From Conexibacter woesei DSM 14684 (GTDB lineage Bacteria; Actinomycetota; Thermoleophilia; Solirubrobacterales; Solirubrobacteraceae): a DNA stretch of 64,000 nt. Both the position numbers and the translations under genes were made by a program. The notes beneath the pieces were generated by a model. It saw only the letters and a program-made list of their open reading frames with translations, made no database searches and was not told the DNA's origin. The stretch spans positions 2,294,001 through 2,358,000 of the forward strand of contig NC_013739.1 in NCBI RefSeq assembly GCF_000025265.1. Reading direction: 5' to 3'. Below are positions 50,800 through 58,864 of this stretch, piece by piece; the stretch's first letter is position 1; each line of letters opens with the position of its first letter.

Positions 50800-51656
50800 C
50801 CGCTCCCGACCCGGCGCCGGCGCTCAGCCTCGCCCCGGTCGCCCCGCGCCGCTCGCGCGCCCGTCGCTGGACGCGCTCGATCGCCGCCTGGATCCTCGCG
50901 CTCGCGGTCCTGACCGCGATCTTCGCGCCGCTGCTGGCGCCATATGACCCGGCGCAGCAGTCGCTCGACCAGCTCCAGGCGCCGAGCGCCGAGCACCTGC
51001 TCGGGACCGACGCGCTCGGGCGCGACGTGCTCTCGCGGATCATCTTCGCGTTGCGCACCGACCTCGTCCTGGTCGCGTTCGCGGCCGGCCTGCCGATGCT
51101 GATCGGGACGCTGATCGGCGCCGTCGCCGCCTACCGCGGCGGCGTTCTCGACGCCGCTGTGCGGTGGGTCGCCGACGTCTTCCAGGCGCTGCCCGTCTAC
51201 GTCCTGCTGATCGCGCTCGTGTTCGTGCTGGGGCCGGGCGCCGCCTCGCTGATCGTCTCCTTCAGCCTGCTCGGCTGGATCGTCTACGCGCGGCTGATCC
51301 GCACGGAGGTGCGGCGGGTGCGCGAGCGCGAGTACGTCTCCGCCAGCTACCTGCTCGGCCTCTCGCGCCCGGCGGTGCTGCTGCGGCACGTGCTGCCGAA
51401 CTCGCTGCACCAGTCGTTCGTCTATCTCGCGACCGACCTCGGCATGGCGCTGCAGGGGATCGCGGTGCTGTCGTTCTTCGGGCTCGGCGTCAAGGCCGGC
51501 ACGCCGGAGCTGGGCGCGATGGTCGCGGAGGGCCAGCTGTTTCTGCGCGGCCACTGGTGGCTGGCGGCGTTCCCGGGGCTCGCGATCGTGATCCTCGGGT
51601 CGAGCTTCGCCGCGCTGGGAGATCGTCTCAACGCCGGCACGGAGGCGGACCGATGA
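50790..51656 (+). CDS. ABC permease, DppC/OppC family, importer 1
   Basis: A 288-residue permease with an N-terminal cytoplasmic tail, a first membrane segment (SIAAWILALAVLTAIFAPLLAPYDP), HLLGTDALGRDVLSRIIFALRTDLVLV, and the EAA-type loop YLLGLSRPAVLLRHVLPNSLHQ. It pairs with the DppB-like protein to form the channel. Coupled at both ends by short overlaps. Confidence 0.93.
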   Translation: MAVTAPDPAPALSLAPVAPRRSRARRWTRSIAAWILALAVLTAIFAPLLAPYDPAQQSLDQLQAPSAEHLLGTDALGRDVLSRIIFALRTDLVLVAFAAGLPMLIGTLIGAVAAYRGGVLDAAVRWVADVFQALPVYVLLIALVFVLGPGAASLIVSFSLLGWIVYARLIRTEVRRVREREYVSASYLLGLSRPAVLLRHVLPNSLHQSFVYLATDLGMALQGIAVLSFFGLGVKAGTPELGAMVAEGQLFLRGHWWLAAFPGLAIVILGSSFAALGDRLNAGTEADR

Positions 51657-52594
51657 GCGCGGCGAGCGTGTTCGAGGTCACCGACCTGCGCGTGACGATC
51701 CCGCGCGCCGGCACGCGGACGAACGTGCTCGACGGCGTCTCGTTCGCGGTCGGCGCCGGGCAGTGCCTCGGGATCGTCGGCGAGTCCGGCTGCGGCAAGT
51801 CGCTGGCGCTGCGGGCGGCGATGGGCCTGCTTCCCCCCGGCGTCGAGCGTGCCGGCGGCGACGTCCGCGGCGAGGGCCTTGCGATGGTCTTCCAGGACTC
51901 GCACGGCTCGCTTGACCCGACGATGCGTGTCGGCGCCTTCGTCGCCGACACGATCCGCCGCCACGCCGGCGTCACCCGCCGCGAGGCGCGCGGGCGCGCG
52001 CTGGAGCTGCTGGCGGCGGTCGGGATCCCGGCGCCGCAGCTGCGCGCGCGGGCGTACCCGCACGAGCTGAGCGGCGGCCTGCGCCAGCGCGTCGCGATCG
52101 CGCTGGCGCTCGCGACCGAGCCGCGGGTGCTGCTGTGCGACGAGCCGACGACGGCGCTCGACGTGACGCTGCAGGCGCAGATCCTCGCGCTGCTCGACAA
52201 GGCGCGCGCCGAGCGCGGACTGGGGATGGTCTTCGTCAGCCACGACATCGCGGTGATCCGCCAGGTCGCCGACGTGGTCGCGGTCATGTACGCGGGCCAG
52301 ATCGTCGAGATCGGCCCCGCGGCGCAGGTGCTCGATCGTCCCCGGCACCCGTACGCACGGGCGCTGCTCGACGCGGTCCCCGCGATCGACGGCCCGATCG
52401 GCAGGTTCCGCTCGGTCGCCGGGTCGCCGCCCGATCCGGCCGACTACGACATCGCATGTCGCTTCCGCGATCGCTGCGGCCACCGCGACGCCGCGTGCGA
52501 GGCGCCGGTCGCGGGGCTCGACGGCCGCGCGCCCGCGCACAGCTCGGCCTGCGTCCACGAGCACCGACCGGCGACCGTCTCGGAGGGAACATGA
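51653..52594 (+). CDS. ABC ATP-binding protein, DppD/OppD family, importer 1
   Basis: A 313-residue ATPase: Walker A GESGCGKS (43-50), signature LSGGLRQRVAIALAL, Walker B VLLCDEPTTALD, H-loop FVSHDIAVI, and a C-terminal oligopeptide-transporter extension with cysteines (CRFRDRCGHRDAAC) that in this family can hold an iron-sulfur cluster. It is slightly shorter than usual in the segment between Walker A and the Q-loop (RGEGLAMVFQDSHGSLDP). Confidence 0.94.
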   Translation: MSAASVFEVTDLRVTIPRAGTRTNVLDGVSFAVGAGQCLGIVGESGCGKSLALRAAMGLLPPGVERAGGDVRGEGLAMVFQDSHGSLDPTMRVGAFVADTIRRHAGVTRREARGRALELLAAVGIPAPQLRARAYPHELSGGLRQRVAIALALATEPRVLLCDEPTTALDVTLQAQILALLDKARAERGLGMVFVSHDIAVIRQVADVVAVMYAGQIVEIGPAAQVLDRPRHPYARALLDAVPAIDGPIGRFRSVAGSPPDPADYDIACRFRDRCGHRDAACEAPVAGLDGRAPAHSSACVHEHRPATVSEGT

Positions 52595-53604
52595 GCGCGC
52601 ACCTGATCGACGTCGAGCGGGTCGTCGTCGAGTACCCCGTCCGCTCGGGGCCGCTGCGCACGCGGCGCGTGCGCGCCGTCGACGGGGTCGACCTGCACCT
52701 CGGTCGCGGCGAGATCCTCGGCCTGGTCGGCGAGAGCGGCTGCGGCAAGTCGACGCTCGCGCGCACGGTCGTCGGGCTGAGGGAGCCGTCGAGCGGGCGG
52801 ATCGTGGTCGACGGCGTGCCGGCGCCCGTACGCCGGCCGCCGCAGCTGCGGCGCCGGATCCAGATGGTCTACCAGGACCCGGGCGCGTCGCTCGACCCAC
52901 GGCGCACGGTGATGCAGACGCTGCGGGAGCCGCTGCGGCGCCATCGGATCGTCCCGCCGGAGCAGACCGAGCGCCGCGCGCTGGAGCTGCTGGAGCTGGT
53001 CGGGCTCGGGCGGCGGCAGCTGCACGTGCTGCCGCGCGAGCTGTCCGGCGGGCAGCGCCAGCGCGTCGCGATCGCGCGTGCGCTCGCCGTCGAGCCGGCG
53101 GTGCTCGTCGCCGACGAGGCGGTCGCCGCGCTCGACGCGTCGGTCGCAGGAGCGGTGCTGAACCTGCTGCACGAGCTGCGCGACCGGCTCGACCTCGCCG
53201 TCCTCTTCATCTCGCACGACCTCGCGGCCGTGCGCGGGCTGTGCGATCGCGTCGCCGTGATGTACCTCGGTGCGATCGTGGAGGAGGGGCCGACGGCCGC
53301 GACGTTCGCGCGACCCGGGCACCCGTACACGCGCGCGCTGCTGGACGCGGTCCCGCGGATGCACGACAGACGGGACGCCGCGGTCGTCGTGCGCGGCGAG
53401 CCGCCGAGCCCGCTGGAGGTTCCCGCCGGCTGCCGCTTCCATCCGCGCTGCCCACGGGCGATGGCGCTGTGCGGCACCGCCGTGCCGCCGGCGATCGACA
53501 TGGACGGCGCCGTGGCCGCCTGCCATCTCGCGTGGAACATTGATCGATCGTTCGATATAGTTGAGCGCGTGAGCGAGACAGCGCCCCAGAGCCATCGAGG
53601 ATGA
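52591..53604 (+). CDS. ABC ATP-binding protein, DppF/OppF family, importer 1
   Basis: A 337-residue ATPase: Walker A GESGCGKST (47-55), Q-loop VYQDPGASLDPRRT, signature LSGGQRQRVAIARAL, Walker B VLVADEAVAALD, H-loop FISHDLAAV and the cysteine extension CRFHPRCPRAMALC. Last gene of importer 1. The end of its coding sequence contains operator copy 2 and the likely promoter of the amidohydrolase operon, so the terminal codons (WNIDRSFDIVERV) are dictated by regulatory DNA. The stop overlaps the next start by 4 bp. Confidence 0.94.
   Translation: MSAHLIDVERVVVEYPVRSGPLRTRRVRAVDGVDLHLGRGEILGLVGESGCGKSTLARTVVGLREPSSGRIVVDGVPAPVRRPPQLRRRIQMVYQDPGASLDPRRTVMQTLREPLRRHRIVPPEQTERRALELLELVGLGRRQLHVLPRELSGGQRQRVAIARALAVEPAVLVADEAVAALDASVAGAVLNLLHELRDRLDLAVLFISHDLAAVRGLCDRVAVMYLGAIVEEGPTAATFARPGHPYTRALLDAVPRMHDRRDAAVVVRGEPPSPLEVPAGCRFHPRCPRAMALCGTAVPPAIDMDGAVAACHLAWNIDRSFDIVERVSETAPQSHRG
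53543..53556. promoter_or_regulatory. ATCGA-N4-TCGAT operator, copy 2 (inside a coding region)
   Basis: Perfect copy, identical to copy 1, within the last 20 codons of the importer 1 ATPase. TATAGT at 53556-53561 may be the -10 box of an internal promoter for the amidohydrolase-GMC-TetR unit starting at 53601. Confidence 0.72.
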
Positions 53605-54509
53605 CCATGCCCGAGACACCCGCGACGTTCCCGCTCCCCGACGCAGCCGTGATCGACGCGCGCGTGCGGCTGCCGAGCCCGCTCCGCGTCGCGCTGCGCG
53701 ACGCCGGCGAGGTCTACGACGACTACGACGCGGTGCTCGACATCGGCGCGGCGTGGACGAAGAGCGTCGGGGAGCTGCGTGCCGAGATGGACGCCGCGGG
53801 CGTCGACCACGCGATCGTGCACGCCGAGTACGAGCAGGGCGACGTCGCCGACGCGTTCAACGACGAGCTGGGGCGGCTCGTCGCGCAGGAGCCGGCGCGC
53901 TTCTCCGGCTTCGGCACCGTCAGCCTCGACCGCCTCGACATCATGCGCGCGGTGCGGCAGGTCGAGCGCGTCGGCGCGCTCGGCCTGCGCGGCGTCAATC
54001 TGCAGCCGTCGTTCTTCGGGCTCGCGCTCGACGACCGCCGGATGTACCCGATCTACGCGAAGGCGACCGAGCTGGGGCTGGCGATCGCGCTGCACACCGG
54101 TGTCAACTACTCGCGCAGCCATCCGATCGAGGCCGAGCGGCCCGTCCGGCTCGACCAGATCGCCTGCGACTTCCGCGAGGCGACGCTGATCGCCTGCCAC
54201 GGCGCGTGGCCGTGGGTGCCGGAGATCGTCGCGGTCGCCCGGCGCCACCCCAACGTGCTGATCGACTTCGGGGGGCTGGCGCCGAAGTACGTCGGCATGC
54301 CCGGCTCGGGCTGGGAGCTGCTGCGGCACTTCATGGACCGCGGCCTGCGCGACCAGGTGCTGTTCGCGACCGACTGGCCGGTCTTCCCGCAGCAGCGCGC
54401 GCTGGAGGAGTGGCGCGACCTCGACCTGCGCGAGGAGACGCTCGCGGCGCTGCTCGCCGGCAACGCGCGCAGGCTGCTCGCGGGCACGCGCGACGCCGTT
54501 CCGGCGTGA
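53601..54509 (+). CDS. Amidohydrolase family 2 (ACMSD-like TIM barrel) protein without the HxH motif
   Basis: A 302-residue Amidohydro_2 protein. Later active-site segments are in place: LGLAIALHTGVNYS, LIACHGAWPWVPEIVAVARRHPNVLIDFGG and VLFATDWPVFPQQRALEEW. The N-terminal metal-binding IDxHxH, however, reads I18-D-A-R21-V-R23, so both histidines are replaced by arginine. A metal may therefore be bound differently or not at all. Family members hydrolyse or decarboxylate ring-derived acids and lactones. ATG at 53601 (or 53607). Coupled by GTGA overlap to the GMC oxidoreductase. Confidence 0.88.
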   Translation: MTMPETPATFPLPDAAVIDARVRLPSPLRVALRDAGEVYDDYDAVLDIGAAWTKSVGELRAEMDAAGVDHAIVHAEYEQGDVADAFNDELGRLVAQEPARFSGFGTVSLDRLDIMRAVRQVERVGALGLRGVNLQPSFFGLALDDRRMYPIYAKATELGLAIALHTGVNYSRSHPIEAERPVRLDQIACDFREATLIACHGAWPWVPEIVAVARRHPNVLIDFGGLAPKYVGMPGSGWELLRHFMDRGLRDQVLFATDWPVFPQQRALEEWRDLDLREETLAALLAGNARRLLAGTRDAVPA

Positions 54510-56038
54510 CCGGAGCGCGCGCGGGGGCGGGAGCGGGCGCGGGCGCCGGCCGCGCGGCAGGCACGCTGCGCGCCGACATCGCCGTGCTCGGCGGCGGCAC
54601 GGCGGGGGCGGTCGTCGCCGCGTCGCTGATCGAGCGGACCGGCGCCTCGGTCCTGCTCGTCGAGGCGGGACCCGACTACGGCGCCCACGCCGACGGCCGC
54701 TGGCCGGGCGATCTGCTCGACCCGCTGACGCTGCCGCAATCGCACGACTGGGGCTACGACAGCGGCCCGCTGCCCGGCGGCCGCACGCTCCCGTTCGAGC
54801 GCGCGCGTGTGATCGGCGGCTGCTCGGCCCACAACGGCTGCTCGCAGACGGCGGGCCTGCGCGCCGACTACGACGCGTGGGGCCTCGACGGCGCGGGCGC
54901 CGGCGCCGAGCGCTTCGAACGCCGCCTGCGCGACGCGGCCGAGCGGATGCGCGTCCGCCACTACCGCGACGACGAGCTGACGCCGCTGCAACGGGCCGCG
55001 CTCGACGGGCTCCTCGCGCAGGGCGTCCCGCGCACCGACGACCTGCTCGACCTCGACGGCGGCGTCGGCTGCGGCCCCTCGCCGGTCAACGTCGCGCACG
55101 GCGTCCGCTGGAACGCCGCGTTCTCCCACCTCGACGACGTGCGCGGGACGGCACGCCTGCGGGTGCTCGCCGACGCGCACGTCGACCGTGTCGAGCTGGC
55201 GGGCGCGCGCGTCCTGCGCGCGCACGTGCTGCGCGACGGCACCGCGACGACGATCGAGGCGGATCGCTTCGTCCTCTGCGCCGGTGCCTACGGGAGCCCC
55301 GCCGTGCTGCTGCGCAGCGGCGTCGGCGCGCCCGGGGAGCTGCGCGCGCTGGGGATCGAGCCGCGGCTGGCGCTGCCGGGCGTCGGCCGCAACCTGCACG
55401 ACCATCCGACCGCCGAGCTGCGCTTCGCCGGCAGCGAGCGGCTCGCGCGGGAGCTGGCGGCGTTCGGTCCGGCGCCTGAGGAGCAGGTGATCGCGAAGCT
55501 CCGCTCCCCCGGCGGGGACGGCCCGTTCGACCTGCACCTGTTCCCGTGGGCATCGCGGGAGGAGGGGCGCTGGGTCTGCCACCTGCCGGCCGGCTGTCTG
55601 ACGCCGCGCTCGCGCGGTGCGCTGACGCTGCGCTCCGCCGATCCGCTCGCGGCGCCGCTGCTGGGCCACGCATTCCTCGCCGACGAAGAGGACGCCGACC
55701 TCGCCGCGCTGCGGCACGGGCTCGAGCGGATGCGCGAGCTGGCCGCGTCGCCGGCGCTGGCGCCGCTGCTCGGCGAGCCGCTCGACGCGCTCAGCGCCGG
55801 GACGGAGACGGGGGAGGACGCGATCCGCCGGGGGGTGGCGCACTACTGGCATCCGGCCGGCACCTGCGCGCTCGGGTCCGATCCCGCCGCCGGCGCCGTC
55901 GTCGACCCGCGCGGGCGTCTGCACGGCTGCGACAACCTCTGGGTCGTCGACGCCTCGATCTTCCCGGCGGTGCCGCGTGCGACCCCGAACCTGTCGGTCG
56001 TCGCGCTCGCCGCGCACGTCGCGGAGGCGGTCGCATAG
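54506..56038 (+). CDS. GMC-family FAD-dependent oxidoreductase
   Basis: A 510-residue GMC oxidoreductase: dinucleotide loop GGGTAGAVVAASLIERTGASVLLVEAG (29 onward), VIGGCSAHNGCSQTAG signature, the second signature GAYGSPAVLLRSGVGAPGEL, and catalytic YWHPAGTCALGSDP with TPNLSVVALAAHVAEAV at the end. It oxidises an alcohol, either as an oxidase or a dehydrogenase; the substrate is unknown. The first 20 residues are an Ala/Gly-rich extension encoded by repetitive GC-rich DNA. No signal peptide, so it acts in the cytosol. Confidence 0.92.
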   Translation: MTGARAGAGAGAGAGRAAGTLRADIAVLGGGTAGAVVAASLIERTGASVLLVEAGPDYGAHADGRWPGDLLDPLTLPQSHDWGYDSGPLPGGRTLPFERARVIGGCSAHNGCSQTAGLRADYDAWGLDGAGAGAERFERRLRDAAERMRVRHYRDDELTPLQRAALDGLLAQGVPRTDDLLDLDGGVGCGPSPVNVAHGVRWNAAFSHLDDVRGTARLRVLADAHVDRVELAGARVLRAHVLRDGTATTIEADRFVLCAGAYGSPAVLLRSGVGAPGELRALGIEPRLALPGVGRNLHDHPTAELRFAGSERLARELAAFGPAPEEQVIAKLRSPGGDGPFDLHLFPWASREEGRWVCHLPAGCLTPRSRGALTLRSADPLAAPLLGHAFLADEEDADLAALRHGLERMRELAASPALAPLLGEPLDALSAGTETGEDAIRRGVAHYWHPAGTCALGSDPAAGAVVDPRGRLHGCDNLWVVDASIFPAVPRATPNLSVVALAAHVAEAVA

Positions 56039-56051
56039 GCTGTTGCCTCCG

Positions 56052-56792
56052 ATGGCCGAGAAGACGCCGACCAGAAGAGCCCCGCGCAGAGCGGCCGAGC
56101 AGACGCGCCGCGCGCAGTCCGAGCGCACGCAGCTGCACCTGCTCCAGACGGCGACCTGGCTGTTCTCAGAGCGTGGCTTCCACGGCACCGGCATCCGCGA
56201 CATCGCGGACGCGGCCGGCGTCGCGGTGTCGGCGATGTACTACTACGCGAGATCGAAGGACGAGGTCCTCGACGCGGTGATGCAGCGCGGGCTGGAGCGG
56301 CTCGACGGCGCCAGCAGCGAGGCGCTGGAGGGCGTCTCGGGCGCGAGCGAGCGGCTCGCGACGCTGATCTCCGTCCACGTCGCGCTGCACGCGCGCAACC
56401 CGCGCACGACGAGCGTCATCGACCAGGAGCTGAACGCGCTGCCCGCGCCCGTCCGCAAGCGCACGCTCGCCCAGCGCGACGTCTACGAGGCGCGCTGGGA
56501 AGCGGTGCTGCGGGCCGGGGTGGACGGCGGCGAGTTCGTCGAGCGCGGCCGCGTCGGCCGCCTCGCGCTGCTGCAGATGTGCACCGGCGTCGCGCACTGG
56601 TACAGACCGCGCGGCGAGATGAGAGTCGTCGAGCTGTGCGACCGCTTCGCCGACATGGGCCTCGCGCTGATGGGCGCACGACGGGGCGGGGAGGCCGTCG
56701 AGGTCGCCGCGCTCGACCTCGCCCCGCGTGAGCGGCTGCTGCCGCTCGTCGAGATCCCGACCGAGCCGCGTCGCAAGCCGTCGGGCGCCTGA
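56052..56792 (+). CDS. TetR-family regulator 1 of the 48-64 kb regulon
   Basis: A 246-residue TetR protein: HTH around residues 40-75 (FSERGFHGTGIRDIADAAGVAVSAMYYYARSKDEVLDAV) and a KstR2/TetR_C-type domain (LISVHVALHARNPRTTSVIDQEL; LLQMCTGVAHWYRP). It closely resembles the TetR protein at 58024 over its full length, with an identical recognition helix (GVAVSAMYYY), so the two probably see the same operator. It ends the amidohydrolase-GMC unit. A basic N-terminal extension has many AGA codons. Confidence 0.92.
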   Translation: MAEKTPTRRAPRRAAEQTRRAQSERTQLHLLQTATWLFSERGFHGTGIRDIADAAGVAVSAMYYYARSKDEVLDAVMQRGLERLDGASSEALEGVSGASERLATLISVHVALHARNPRTTSVIDQELNALPAPVRKRTLAQRDVYEARWEAVLRAGVDGGEFVERGRVGRLALLQMCTGVAHWYRPRGEMRVVELCDRFADMGLALMGARRGGEAVEVAALDLAPRERLLPLVEIPTEPRRKPSGA

Positions 56793-56809
56793 CGGCTGCT
56801 CGCTCGTTG

Positions 56810-56823
56810 ATCGAGCGTTCGAT
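56810..56823. promoter_or_regulatory. ATCGA-N4-TCGAT operator, copy 3
   Basis: Perfect inverted repeat with GCGT as the middle four bases, in the 94-bp interval before the phosphotriesterase-family gene. Confidence 0.72.
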
Positions 56824-56886
56824 AGCATCACCTCGGCATCGTCCCGCCGCCCGCGTGCGGCCGTCCTGAGAGGTGTGTGCTTGCCG

Positions 56887-58020
56887 ATGTCCGTTCCCGC
56901 CGCCCCCGACCCTTCGTCCGTGCGGGTGCGCACGGTGCTCGGCGACGTCCCGGCCGACACGCTCGGCCACACCCAGCCGCACGAGCATGTGCTGTCGGAC
57001 ATGTCGTCGATCATCCAGCCGTGGGGCCTGCAGACGCTGGCCGGTCAGGACCAGGTCTCGACCGGCACCGGCGCGATGTCGGTCGGCAGCGAGTTCCCGG
57101 CGAGCGTGCGGCAGCGCGTGACGGAGCCGATCGCGCTCGGCAACTACGACTGGATCCGCCGCAACGTCCTCAACCAGGACAACATGCGGCTGCTGTCGGA
57201 GGAGGACGCCGTCGCGGAGCTGGCGCTCTACCGCGCGGCCGGCGGCGGAGCGGTCGTCGACTCGACGCCCGTCGGCATGGGCCGCGACCCGCTCGGCCTG
57301 GCGCGCGTCGCGCGCGCGACGGGCGTGCAGATCGTGATGGGCAGCGGCTACTACGTGCACGACTACCACCCGCGCGGGCTCGATCAGGTCGCGCGCGAGG
57401 CGATCCGCGACGAGATCGTGCGCGACGTCCGCGACGGCGTCGGCGACACGGGCGTCCGCGCGGGCCTGATCGGCGAGATCGGGCTCAGCTGGCCCGTCCA
57501 CCCGACCGAGGCGACGGTGCTCGCGGCCGCGGCCGAGGCGCAGGCGATCACCGGCGCGGCGCTTCAGATCCACCCGGGGCGCGCTCCGCAGGCGCCGCTC
57601 GACGCGATCCGGCAGGTGCAGGCGGCCGGCGGCGCGCCGGAGCGGACGATCATGTCGCACATCGACCGCACGCTGTGGGAGCTGGACGACATGGTCGAGC
57701 TGGCCCGCACCGGCTGCTGGCTGGAGCTGGACCTGTTCGGGCAGGAGTCGAGCTACTACGGCCTCAACCCCGACGCGCGCCGTCCCAACGACCGCACGCG
57801 GATCGAGTGGCTGATCGCGCTCGCGGAGGCCGGCTTCGGCGACCGGCTGCTGATCGCCCAGGACATCTGCCAGAAGGTCTACCTGCGGCGCTACGGCGGA
57901 CCCGGCTACACGCACATCCTCGAGCAGGCGGTGCCGCTGATGCGGCGGATGGGGATGGACGCCGCCGCCGTGCGGCGCGTGACGGTCGAGAACCCCGCCG
58001 CGATCCTGGCGCTGGCGTAG
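56887..58020 (+). CDS. Phosphotriesterase-family (PTER-like) metal hydrolase
   Basis: A 377-residue TIM-barrel protein: HxH motif H32-E-H34 in LGHTQPHEHVLSD, E197 in LIGEIGLSWPVHPTE where true phosphotriesterases have a carboxylated lysine, H229 in LQIHPGR, H258 in IMSHIDR and D326 in LLIAQDICQK. Glutamate as the bridging ligand is the pattern of the PTER/lactonase-like branch. It likely hydrolyses a lactone, ester or amide rather than an organophosphate. First gene of a two-gene unit with TetR 2 (3 bp gap). Confidence 0.9.
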   Translation: MSVPAAPDPSSVRVRTVLGDVPADTLGHTQPHEHVLSDMSSIIQPWGLQTLAGQDQVSTGTGAMSVGSEFPASVRQRVTEPIALGNYDWIRRNVLNQDNMRLLSEEDAVAELALYRAAGGGAVVDSTPVGMGRDPLGLARVARATGVQIVMGSGYYVHDYHPRGLDQVAREAIRDEIVRDVRDGVGDTGVRAGLIGEIGLSWPVHPTEATVLAAAAEAQAITGAALQIHPGRAPQAPLDAIRQVQAAGGAPERTIMSHIDRTLWELDDMVELARTGCWLELDLFGQESSYYGLNPDARRPNDRTRIEWLIALAEAGFGDRLLIAQDICQKVYLRRYGGPGYTHILEQAVPLMRRMGMDAAAVRRVTVENPAAILALA

Positions 58021-58023
58021 CCG

Positions 58024-58731
58024 ATGGCGAGCACGACGCCGGCGCGCCGCGCGCGCTCGGAGCGCACAGAGCTGCACCTGCTGAGGACCGCGACCTGGCT
58101 CTTCTCCGAGCGCGGCTTCCACGGCACGAGCATCCGCGACATCGCGGACACGGCCGGCGTCGCGGTCTCGGCGATGTACTACTACGCGGCGTCGAAGGAC
58201 GAGCTGCTGGTCGCCGTCATGCGGCAGGCGCTCGAACGCCTGCTCGACGCCAGCGCGCGCACGCTGGAGGGCCTCGACGGCCCGAGCGAGCGGCTCGCGA
58301 CGCTGATCGGCGTCCACGTCGCCCTGCATGCTCGCAACCCGCGCACGGCCGGCGTCGCCGACCACGAGCTGAGAGCGCTCGCGCGCACGACCCGCAGGGC
58401 GATGCTGGCCGAGCGCGACGCGTACGAGGCGACGTGGGTCGAAGTGCTGCGCGAGGGCGCCGAGACGGGGGAGTTCGCCGACCGCGGCGGCGTCGACCGT
58501 CTCGCGCTGCTGCAGATGTGCACCGGCGTCGCGCAGTGGTACAAGCCGAGAGGGGACGTCTCGATCCCCGAGCTGTGCGCTCGCTTCGCCGACATGGGGC
58601 TCGCGCTGTCCGGCGCGCGGCGCGGCGGAAGACCCGTCGTGGTGGGCGATCTGGAGATCCCGTCGCCGGATCTGTACCTGCCGCTGGTGGAGATCCGCAG
58701 CGAGCCGCGCCGCAAGCCGGCGCGTTCCTGA
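58024..58731 (+). CDS. TetR-family regulator 2, paralog of the one at 56052
   Basis: A 235-residue TetR protein sharing most of the sequence of TetR 1: FSERGFHGTSIRDIADTAGVAVSAMYYYAASKDELLVAVM in the DNA-binding part and LIGVHVALHARNPRTAGVADHEL, LLQMCTGVAQWYKPRGDVSIPELCARFADMGLALSGARRGG in the ligand part, and the same RSEPRRKP ending. It is a duplicate that has diverged mainly in the linker. Both may form homo- or heterodimers on the four ATCGA-N4-TCGA sites. Confidence 0.92.
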   Translation: MASTTPARRARSERTELHLLRTATWLFSERGFHGTSIRDIADTAGVAVSAMYYYAASKDELLVAVMRQALERLLDASARTLEGLDGPSERLATLIGVHVALHARNPRTAGVADHELRALARTTRRAMLAERDAYEATWVEVLREGAETGEFADRGGVDRLALLQMCTGVAQWYKPRGDVSIPELCARFADMGLALSGARRGGRPVVVGDLEIPSPDLYLPLVEIRSEPRRKPARS

Positions 58732-58762
58732 TCGCCCCGCGCGGGAGGATCCGGACGTGCGC

Positions 58763-58791
58763 TTGACGTGGGCTCTCGTTTGCTCTTCAAT
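58763..58791 (+). promoter_or_regulatory. Promoter of ABC importer operon 2
   Basis: TTGACG (58763-58768) and TTCAAT (58786-58791) with a 17-bp spacer; operator copy 4 starts 3 bp later. The layout copies that of the paaFG and importer 1 promoters. Confidence 0.68.
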
Positions 58792-58793
58792 TG

Positions 58794-58807
58794 ATCGAGC
58801 GTTCGAC
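58794..58807. promoter_or_regulatory. ATCGA-N4-TCGAC operator, copy 4
   Basis: One mismatch (last base C) from the perfect repeat, middle bases GCGT as in copy 3. Lies at the expected transcription start of importer operon 2. Confidence 0.72.
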
Positions 58808-58864
58808 AAGTTCGAAAGCTCGGACGGGGCGAACGCGGACCAGCGAAGAGAGAGGTAGCAGAGC

